Assembly (NCBI GenBank): GCA_023412635.1
Contig: JAEYNI010000085.1
Span: 1-29,017 of the forward strand
DNA from: Bacillota bacterium
GTDB lineage: Bacteria > Bacillota > Clostridia > Acetivibrionales > DSM-1351
DNA length: 29,017 nucleotides
Direction: 5' to 3'
Both the position numbers and the translations under genes were made by a program. Shown one piece after another: positions 8,463-14,483 of the stretch; position 1 is the first letter of the stretch; every line of letters begins with the position of its first letter. The notes below the pieces were generated by a model, which was given only the letters and a program-made list of their open reading frames with translations, did not search any database and was not told the origin of the DNA.

Positions 8463-8500
8463 TATACTCAAAGTATAAAAAATAATCACACTAAAATCAA
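8463..8500 (-). promoter_or_regulatory. promoter of the sce7726-sce7725-RES operon with palindrome
   Basis: Minus-strand TTGATT (8495-8500), 17 bases, TATACT (8472-8477). The -10 box is one arm of a perfect inverted repeat, TATACT and AGTATA separated by TTG (8463-8477), a plausible operator. Confidence 0.7.
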
Positions 8501-8557
8501 CTAATACATGTGATTCTTCTCAAAGTGCAGAAGTAAGTTAAAGTTACGTATATGCTG

Positions 8558-9190
8558 TCAGTCAGTTTTCAATGCAATAAATATAGGTTTTAATCCACTG
8601 ACACTATTGAATAGATTTTTTTTATGATAAGTAAAATAATAATTTGAATATGTTATATCCCATTGTTCTATTTTTTCAAGTATACCTATCCAGCTTTGAT
8701 TTGGGACAGATTTCAGCAATGTATGTATATCATCATTTTCAAACATTCTAATTCCGTCTATAAGCTTGTCCTTTTTTATTTGCCCCTCCCTAAATTCATA
8801 TTCAACGTAATCTTTTTCTATACCTGGATTAATTTTAAACCACTGACACTTTGAACCAAACCCTATTTCTTCTATTCCGGTCCCCATTGGTGATGCTGCT
8901 AAAACAGGAATGTCAAACTTATTAAACAGATTAACTTGGTCAAAAATTGAATTTCTAAAAGTAATTATAAGATTAGAAGATAAGACAAAGTCAGTTTTCG
9001 GCCGTCTAGCAAAGCACGCGACTACTTTAAGATTTTCCAATTTGTTTAAACGCGATAAGTTTGTATCATCTCTTCTTCTATGATAATAAAACGGGTAAAA
9101 GAATTTACATTCTTGCTTTATTCGGTTATACAAGTCATATAAAACCATATATTCTGATGATCTGGCATTTGAAAATCCAGTAATATTCAT
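8558..9190 (-). CDS. unrecognised cargo protein, 210 aa
   Basis: The start MNITGFSNARSSEY at 9190 follows GAGGTGG; an ATG four codons upstream has no ribosome site. The protein is aromatic-rich and basic. It includes FARRPKTDF and LAASPMGTGIEEIGFGS, the latter a Gly-rich loop. No family is recognised. Its own promoter lies at 9229-9257. The sce7726 operon downstream also has its own promoter, so this gene may be a separate unit or an accessory member of the cassette. It is the rightmost cargo gene before the 9.3-kb palindromes. Confidence 0.7.
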   Translation of the reverse strand: MNITGFSNARSSEYMVLYDLYNRIKQECKFFYPFYYHRRRDDTNLSRLNKLENLKVVACFARRPKTDFVLSSNLIITFRNSIFDQVNLFNKFDIPVLAASPMGTGIEEIGFGSKCQWFKINPGIEKDYVEYEFREGQIKKDKLIDGIRMFENDDIHTLLKSVPNQSWIGILEKIEQWDITYSNYYFTYHKKNLFNSVSGLKPIFIALKTD

Positions 9191-9228
9191 AACCCACCTC
9201 ATAAAAAAAGAATAATCATTTTAAACAA

Positions 9229-9257
9229 ACTTTACCATAATTGATTAAAATATGCAA
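9229..9257 (-). promoter_or_regulatory. probable promoter of the 210-aa cargo gene
   Basis: Minus-strand TTGCAT (9252-9257), a 17-base spacer and TAAAGT (9229-9234), about 40 bases before the chosen start. Confidence 0.5.
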
Positions 9258-9303
9258 TTATTTAACAAATGAGATTATGTTTTTCGAATTTTAGACAAAG
9301 TTA

Positions 9304-9412
9304 GAATTCAGAAAATTTTTCCGAACTCCGAGTCTAGTTAAAGATTTTCAGCCCATTTTCAATATAATTAAAATTTTCCACTATATTAGGCGCTCATGTA
9401 TCGCAATTGCGA
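9304..9412. repeat. palindromes related to the 2.8-3.7 kb array
   Basis: An imperfect palindrome at 9304-9328 (centre GAAAATTTTTC, outer arms ATTC/GAAC) closely resembles the element at 2884-2903 and 3529-3549. An AAAATTTTCC tract follows at 9371-9380, and a perfect 12-base palindrome TCGCAATTGCGA at 9401-9412. Together with the main array they bracket the cargo genes 3963-9190. Confidence 0.6.
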
Positions 9413-9471
9413 AAGGCTACTCGTACAATTAATGTAAGTTCTCTGCAGTGTATGTCAGAGGCTTGCATAAA

Positions 9472-9493
9472 GAAAAGCCCCACAATGGAGGCC
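9472..9493 (-). terminator. terminator after the tape-measure remnant
   Basis: On the minus strand GCCTCC and GGGGC pair around a short loop and are followed by TTTTC. It sits just beyond the end of the broken tape-measure gene. Confidence 0.55.
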
Positions 9494-9501
9494 TACAGTC
9501 T

Positions 9502-10158
9502 TTATATATTAATTTCATTCATAAAATCAAATAAGGAGCTTAAAGTTCTTATATCCTTACTAAGCTGATCCACATGGTCACCAAAATTCCCCACCTTGGA
9601 ATAGAATTCTGAGTTTGATTTGTCCGGCCATAGCAGATTGTATATCCCCAAATGCATCATCCTAGGCAACATTAAAAAGCTAGAAAAATCACCCGACAAA
9701 CCACAAAGCCCCTCTGACATTGTGACTAGTGAATTTCCCATAATACCGCTACTTTTCATCATAGCGCCAAGAGTTCCGGTATACTGTTTCGCCTGCAGCT
9801 CTGAAAGACCATATATCTCCAGTGCTGTATCGGCCCACTTGTTTATTTGATTTGCACTATTTTCAAATGTTGTATCAACAACGTTCTGTACCTCGGTATG
9901 ATTTGAAGCAAGTTCAATCCCTTCACTGCCAAGCTCTCCTATCTTTTCAGTAACTTATGTTACTGCACCAGTGAGTAAATTGCCCATGAAAACACCTTTT
10001 ACTATGTTACCTAAACTTGACATTCCGGATCCGGATTTCACCGCGTTTTTGCCTAATTTACCGGTACTCTCTTGGGCCATTTTCATAGCTTTTTGTAAAG
10101 AAGGATCGGCTTTACCGGCTAAAACAATTAAAGCTTCTAGCTCTCTTTTGTTTGACAT
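9502..10158 (-). pseudogene. broken phage tail tape-measure protein (N-terminal part)
   Basis: AAGAAGGTG precedes the ATG at 10158. The frame begins KADPSLQKAMKMAQESTGKL, a typical tape-measure N-terminus. A TAA at 9955-9957 stops it, but the same frame continues with EVQNVVDTTFENSANQINKW, LSELQAKQYTGTLGAMMKSS and MGNSLVTMSEGLCGLSGDFS, all typical of tape-measure proteins. After about 9690 the similarity pattern is lost and the frame ends at 9502. Real tape-measure proteins run to 600-1500 residues or more, so this is a nonsense-interrupted, 3'-deleted relic. It shows that element A descends from a tailed phage. Confidence 0.82.
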
Positions 10159-10389
10159 ATTTCACCTTCTTTTGTTTGATATGTATTATGACCGGAAATT
10201 GAGTCCCCGGCCATTTTAGAAAGGAGATGACGGATTCATTCACTTCCGCAAGGTTCTGCCTGCACTTTTACGCCCCAGGGAGAGGGCAGTATGTCCAAGT
10301 ATTAATTTCCCTAAAATTTCCGCAACTTAAATTAATGTAGAAACTGCCTTTGGGAAGGAAATACAACAAAAAATTTTTACCTAGCGTTT
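10159..10389. other. gene-poor decayed phage segment
   Basis: No gene with a start and ribosome site is seen between the tape-measure relic and the cos-like copy. Short coding-like pieces on the minus strand are interrupted by stops. It is probably what is left of deleted structural genes. Confidence 0.4.
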
Positions 10390-10438
10390 TTTCGGGGTTC
10401 GCGAGCACCGCAGCCCGGGTCGGTCCCCCAGAAGTACC
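10390..10438 (-). repeat. cos-like GC-rich sequence, copy 1
   Basis: On the minus strand GGTACTTC, then 17 bases, then CTGCGGTGCTCGCGAACC and CCGAAA. Copy 2 at 13542-13590 has the same layout and spacing, with two differences in the 24-base conserved block. It is far more GC-rich than its surroundings. The layout resembles sequences I recall just upstream of terminase genes in firmicute cos prophages. A packaging-site role is inference. Confidence 0.5.
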
Positions 10439-10469
10439 TTTTAACTATGTGCTGCCATTTTTTTGCAAG

Positions 10470-10496
10470 CAAAAAGAGATAAGCAATGTTATCTCT
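10470..10496 (-). terminator. terminator of the 357-aa gene
   Basis: AGAGATAA and TTATCTCT form an 8-bp stem with a 6-base loop. On the minus strand a T5 run follows. It is located 22 bases after the stop codon. Confidence 0.85.
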
Positions 10497-10518
10497 CTTA
10501 TATATACCTATTAAGTAC

Positions 10519-11592
10519 TTATAATAAGTCAAAAATATTCATACTTCTTAGTTTTGAATCTATATATCTACTAGATTCTATCATGTCCATGTTTTTATTA
10601 ACCTCTTCCTGGCACCAATTATATACTTTATTCCCCGCATCAGTAAGTTTCATAATTAAACTTTGGTTAATTCCCTTTTTTATCATATTGGTTATTGAAT
10701 ATTTTACTATACCGGTTAACTGATTCGTTTCTATAATCTCCCTTAAGGCACTTGCAGTTATAGCTGTCTTTACTGATAATGTACTTCCACTAAACTCAAT
10801 GAACAAAAAGTCTTGCCCGTTTATTTCCTTATTTGAATCCGTTAACCTTTTGACTATTTGATCTCTAATATTTTTAAATTTTAGCATTTGATCTGCCAAA
10901 TCGTTTGGTAAGTGTATGTTAAAACCATTAATCTTAATTTGGCCGTGAGGTATATCCAAATCAGCTAATAAAATTGTTGGAACCACACGGTACCAAACTC
11001 CTGTATAAATTATGAGTTTTATTATAACCGCAGATCGAAGCCTATTAAAATATTTTGATGAAGTACTTGCCCGAGATAATATTTTTTCATCCATAAGCCA
11101 ACTATTACATTCTTGGATTACAATATTAATAGTGTCCTCATCAAACATCTCAAATCCTTGTGTTTTATTTATTTTACTATTTTTTTTAATATACTTATTT
11201 ACTTTATATCGATAAGATTTCTCATTAAATGATCTATAACCGAATTCAGCCATTAAATCATTATTACTGATATATTCTTTGTGTATTATATAATTCAAGT
11301 ATTCTTTCAAGCAAGAAGAATATTTGTTTGTGGCACCAATGGATGTTACATTTCTAGTTTCAATGTAATGATCAATTGCCTCAATTAAATCTTGTGACCT
11401 AATGCCTTGAAAAAAAGTTTTTGTTGTAGCTGCAGTTATGTTTTTGTACTCTAAAAACTCGCAAAAATATCTTAGCATATAATCATATCCATCTATAGGT
11501 TTTTCAACTAAAAATTCTTCTATGCTTCTCTCCAATTTAAATGAGTCTCCCATATATTTTCGCATCCCCTTCCTATTTTTATAATTCTGCAT
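10519..11592 (-). CDS. degenerate tyrosine-recombinase-like protein, 357 aa
   Basis: The N-terminal region (about 20-115) looks like a core-binding domain, with YLNYI near its end. The C-terminal region keeps the spacing of a tyrosine recombinase: a helix AVIIKLIIYTGVWYR where TGLR would be expected, a region IVKYSITNMIKKGINQSL where HxLRH is expected, and VYNWC near the usual tyrosine. The central His and Arg are absent, so strand exchange is unlikely. It could be a DNA-binding regulator derived from an integrase, or unrelated. Start uncertain: the ATG at 11592 has no good ribosome site; ATGs at codons 10 and 14 follow GGAAGGGG. Confidence 0.5.
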   Translation of the reverse strand: MQNYKNRKGMRKYMGDSFKLERSIEEFLVEKPIDGYDYMLRYFCEFLEYKNITAATTKTFFQGIRSQDLIEAIDHYIETRNVTSIGATNKYSSCLKEYLNYIIHKEYISNNDLMAEFGYRSFNEKSYRYKVNKYIKKNSKINKTQGFEMFDEDTINIVIQECNSWLMDEKILSRASTSSKYFNRLRSAVIIKLIIYTGVWYRVVPTILLADLDIPHGQIKINGFNIHLPNDLADQMLKFKNIRDQIVKRLTDSNKEINGQDFLFIEFSGSTLSVKTAITASALREIIETNQLTGIVKYSITNMIKKGINQSLIMKLTDAGNKVYNWCQEEVNKNMDMIESSRYIDSKLRSMNIFDLL

Positions 11593-11619
11593 AAAAAGGA
11601 GAAATCCTGCAAATTAAGA

Positions 11620-11652
11620 AGTTAAAAGGGAGCTAGTATCCTTCTAACTCCC
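11620..11652 (-). terminator. terminator after the 204-aa gene
   Basis: On the minus strand GGGAGTTAG pairs with CTAGCTCCC (one T-G) around a 7-base loop, followed by TTTT. It separates the 204-aa gene from the recombinase-like gene. Confidence 0.8.
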
Positions 11653-11693
11653 CCATATGTTAATAAACCATAAATTTGATATTGTATTAATAA

Positions 11694-12308
11694 TTAATAT
11701 ATAAACTTTTTCCAGAAATACGGATAGTTTGTCTTTACATTTCCAAGTTCCTTTCTTAGCTTTATGTATTCCGGATTATTATAGACATCAGCTTTGCTTT
11801 TTGCCTCACTTATAATACTACTTGATGCTTCCTCATCCAATGGACTGTAGCATTTAAAATCGCTATCTAAGTTCGAATTTATATTGAAGTAACATCTTTG
11901 TGTAATTCCTTTTTGTTCGTCCATCAGATCCCACAGTTGCTTGTTAATTTCTTCAAGTCTTATATCATCTTTAATGGATTGTATAGTATCTGTATAATAT
12001 TTTTCTGCTGCAGCATTAATCAAAACGAGCCTATCACTTTCAGGAATCTCATATCCCTTACTTGCTCTCCTTTCAAGTGCCGAAATTAATCCATTGAGTC
12101 GAACGATTTCTGCGCTAAGCTGATCAATTTTTTTATTCTCAAAGCTTCCTCCGTTCAGTTCAGTTACAGCTTGATCATCAAAAAGCTTATCCAACTTTTT
12201 CTGGATTTTTTCTTTTTCATCTTGATAGCTAGTAATCTTGTCATTTAATCCGCATTCAAATTCTATTGCATTCTTACTAATTTTGTTTAAAACCTCTCTA
12301 AACTCCAT
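11694..12308 (-). CDS. coiled-coil hypothetical protein, 204 aa
   Basis: The first 95 residues are rich in Lys, Glu and heptad-like Leu/Ile (YQDEKEKIQKKLDKLFDD, IDQLSAEIVRLNGLISALER), predicting a coiled coil. The C-terminal half is mixed, ending in YPYFWKKFIY. No signal peptide or membrane segment is visible. GGAGG lies about 11 bases before the ATG. It is the last of four small leftward genes (12332-13274) and is closed by the terminator at 11620-11652. Function unknown. Confidence 0.7.
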   Translation of the reverse strand: MEFREVLNKISKNAIEFECGLNDKITSYQDEKEKIQKKLDKLFDDQAVTELNGGSFENKKIDQLSAEIVRLNGLISALERRASKGYEIPESDRLVLINAAAEKYYTDTIQSIKDDIRLEEINKQLWDLMDEQKGITQRCYFNINSNLDSDFKCYSPLDEEASSSIISEAKSKADVYNNPEYIKLRKELGNVKTNYPYFWKKFIY

Positions 12309-12331
12309 ACCTTTTCAGTCCTCCTGTTATT

Positions 12332-12502
12332 TTATTTTTGCTTTTTAAGTGAGGTTTTCTCACCGGTGAATAAATTTGTATGCGTCTTACTGACACATTC
12401 ACTATTTACCTTTGATATATCCTTTTTTTCATTGACTAATTTCTCATGCGAGGATTCACCTGATACAACATTCAAATAATATCTTTCGATGCATTCTGAC
12501 AT
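12332..12502 (-). CDS. small hydrophilic protein, 56 aa
   Basis: An ideal ribosome site, GGAGGTGA, lies six bases before the ATG. The peptide starts MSECIERYYLNVVSGESSHE and ends in a Lys-rich tail. The stop lies 23 bases before the next gene. Ribosome site and position argue for a real gene. Family unknown. Confidence 0.6.
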   Translation of the reverse strand: MSECIERYYLNVVSGESSHEKLVNEKKDISKVNSECVSKTHTNLFTGEKTSLKKQK

Positions 12503-12569
12503 TTTTAAGTCACCTCCAATGTTCTATACAGAGGAGAACTCCCTGAAATTTTCCCCTGTATGTATAACC

Positions 12570-12758
12570 CTAAATCAAACCTTGTCTTTTTTTATCAAGC
12601 ATCCTTCCGGCTTTTAATGCCATCGCATTTATTGAGTGGAAGTTACTAATAATATCTGAAATATCAGTTTCGTCATTAACAGAAATACCTCTCTCATTTG
12701 CCTCTTTTACAATAAAGTTGTATTTATCAGGCTCATTTTTAAAATCCTTTAGTTTCAT
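12570..12758 (-). CDS. small hypothetical protein, 62 aa
   Basis: AAAGGAGAG precedes the ATG at 9-10 bases. The peptide begins MKLKDFKNEPDKYNFIVKEA and is probably helical throughout, with a central ETDISDIISNFHSI segment. It is part of the leftward small-gene run between the two cos-like copies. No family recognised. Confidence 0.65.
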   Translation of the reverse strand: MKLKDFKNEPDKYNFIVKEANERGISVNDETDISDIISNFHSINAMALKAGRMLDKKRQGLI

Positions 12759-12887
12759 ATTCGCAGACTCTCCTTTTGATCAAAAATAATTGTCTATGTA
12801 AAGCGAAATCGGTTCGCTACCTCTGCCTTTCCTCAGGAAAGGACTTATGTTTTTCACAATAGCTTTGATTAAATAACCACTCCTTTT

Positions 12888-13274
12888 TTAATCATCTATA
12901 TCATCTGTATACGGTACCCAAATAGCTTCTCGAGTAACTTTCATGTTCATTGTATAGGCTGCTGATCTCCAATGTGATGGATTATAGTATTCCTTTATTT
13001 CGTGGGCCACTTCCTTTAATTCAGTTCTCCAACGGAGCAATACTACCATTCTAACTTTAATTTTTATACAGTCCGGATCCTTAGCCGGATCTACAGCAGT
13101 CAGTTTATACGATTTATAAGTTTCGTTAAGTTCCTTTATTCTCGCTGTCAAAATATTTATTGACTCACAATATTGCAGATACAGCGCTTTCATCCTTGGA
13201 TAATAACTTACGTCATAACTTTCATTTGCATTATATCCCTTGATATTATGAGAAGCCTTTTTGCACTTTTTCAT
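12888..13274 (-). CDS. hypothetical protein, 128 aa
   Basis: GAGGGATAGCA precedes the ATG. The protein is basic and helical, with ALYLQYCESINILTARIKEL and VRMVVLLRWRTELKEVAHEI, and an aromatic end (NPSHWRSAAYTMNM). It is the first gene of the small-gene run downstream of cos-like copy 2. Such proteins are common and uncharacterised in firmicute phage early regions. No function is proposed. Confidence 0.65.
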   Translation of the reverse strand: MKKCKKASHNIKGYNANESYDVSYYPRMKALYLQYCESINILTARIKELNETYKSYKLTAVDPAKDPDCIKIKVRMVVLLRWRTELKEVAHEIKEYYNPSHWRSAAYTMNMKVTREAIWVPYTDDIDD

Positions 13275-13302
13275 TGCTATCCCTCCTCAGGTCCTGTAAA
13301 AT

Positions 13303-13338
13303 ATAATTAGAGCTGGGCCTGAAGAAGGTCCTTTTTTT
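13303..13338 (+). terminator. possible rightward terminator
   Basis: GGGCC and GGTCC pair (one G-T) around TGAAGAA, followed on the plus strand by eight Ts. No rightward gene ends here, so it may block read-through or antisense transcription, or be fortuitous. Confidence 0.35.
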
Positions 13339-13527
13339 TGTGTTGAAATATATCTTGCCACTTCCGAAATTCTGTACCTTTTCGGGGTATCTTTATATTC
13401 TGAAACTAATACTCCAGCATTTACTTGAAACAATCTGTTTTCTATAGTTTTAATACATTCCCATCGTATATAAATTTGAAATGCACTTGGGCATTTCCCA
13501 GGAAGGAAGTGCCTTCGAATTTTGCAG

Positions 13528-14145
13528 TCATACTTTTGAGATTTCGGGGTTCACGAGGACCGCAGGTGGGCCCAAATCTCTGGAAGTACCTTTCTTCACC
13601 TGTCCCCTTGCTTTTTCTTCTTTTTTCTTAATTATGTAACCATGATTACCCTCCAATGGCTCCAAGCAGTGACTAGCAGCATGGCCGCCCAATGTTCTGA
13701 TACCGTGTCTGTGGACCTGTCCACAGTATGGACATAATATCTTTACCGAGTGCTCCAGTTCTTCAATTGGGTACACTACAGGATATCCATCCTGCTGCTC
13801 TGGCTCAATGTACTCAAGCCCTGCAACATGATACATCAACCTGTCCAGCTCCTGGGCGAACTGATACGCTACCGGCGGCTTAATGTTTATGTCCGTATAT
13901 GCTCCGATGCTTGTAGGGCTTGAATAGGTAACAACGTAATCTTTGTAGTTTTCGATAATCCTAGCTATATCCGAATATACATGGTCTTTTGTTTCTTCAT
14001 CCGGATCCGGACTAACACTGGAATAGTTTCCGATAACCCTGGCTGAATTACGGTAAAATAACACCGTTACACAAGGAACCTTAAGAGAAGTACACTCCTT
14101 CAGGTATTGCTTAATATCTGATTTTCTTTCTACAATCTTTAACAT
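13528..14145 (-). CDS. zinc-finger hypothetical protein, 205 aa, 3' end in cos-like repeat
   Basis: The start MLKIVERKSDIKQYLKECTS at 14145 follows GGGAG; nine upstream residues are open from a TTG. Near the C-terminus ILCPYCGQVHRHG and GGHAASHC supply a likely zinc site. The last 17 or so residues (RDLGPPAVLVNPEISKV) are encoded by cos-like copy 2, so the native C-terminus was either replaced when that sequence arrived or the repeat evolved across the gene end. The gene follows the primase and a 27-aa reading frame in the leftward operon. Function unknown. Confidence 0.6.
   Translation of the reverse strand: MLKIVERKSDIKQYLKECTSLKVPCVTVLFYRNSARVIGNYSSVSPDPDEETKDHVYSDIARIIENYKDYVVTYSSPTSIGAYTDINIKPPVAYQFAQELDRLMYHVAGLEYIEPEQQDGYPVVYPIEELEHSVKILCPYCGQVHRHGIRTLGGHAASHCLEPLEGNHGYIIKKKEEKARGQVKKGTSRDLGPPAVLVNPEISKV
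13542..13590 (-). repeat. cos-like GC-rich sequence, copy 2
   Basis: The same plan as copy 1: GGTACTTC, a 17-base variable part, then CTGCGGTCCTCGTGAACC and CCGAAA. The variable 17 bases have diverged while both flanks and the spacing are kept. Confidence 0.5.
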
Positions 14146-14234
14146 GTCATTCAGTCTCCCTTCGAATAGCAATTTACTCTGATGTATTTTTCCCGGTAAT
14201 TGCTATCTTCTTTATATTGGGCCTCCAGAACTTA

Positions 14235-14318
14235 TTAATTTTCAGATAGTCCTCCGGTTGCCTTATATGCTTCTAGAAATGCTTTTTGGATGACTTGTTT
14301 TATGTAATCCTTATTCAT
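14235..14318 (-). CDS. possible 27-aa small protein
   Basis: ATG after GAGGGGGACTAAAT. The peptide begins MNKDYIKQVIQKAFLEAYKA and is amphipathic helical. The strong ribosome site supports translation; the short length keeps confidence low. It lies between the primase and the zinc-finger gene. Confidence 0.4.
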   Translation of the reverse strand: MNKDYIKQVIQKAFLEAYKATGGLSEN

Positions 14319-14339
14319 ATTTAGTCCCCCTCAGCTTAA

Positions 14340-14483
14340 TAATCCCTCAAGCCCTTTATTTATAAGGACTTTATTCTTTTTTCTTAATAAAGGTGGAACA
14401 TGAAGGAAGATAAAAAGTAAAATATTCTATAGAGGAAATATATATAGAAAACTTTGCGGATTAACCTCCACCATCTTCCACCT
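14340..14483. other. possible replication origin region after the primase
   Basis: No gene is seen. AAAGGTGGAA (from 14389) is repeated inverted as TTCCACCTTT at the primase end (about 14474), with a further GGTGGAGG-like copy next to it. Between them is a very AT-rich stretch. Repeats plus an AT-rich segment beside a primase-helicase gene are typical of phage and satellite origins. Function is inferred. Confidence 0.35.
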
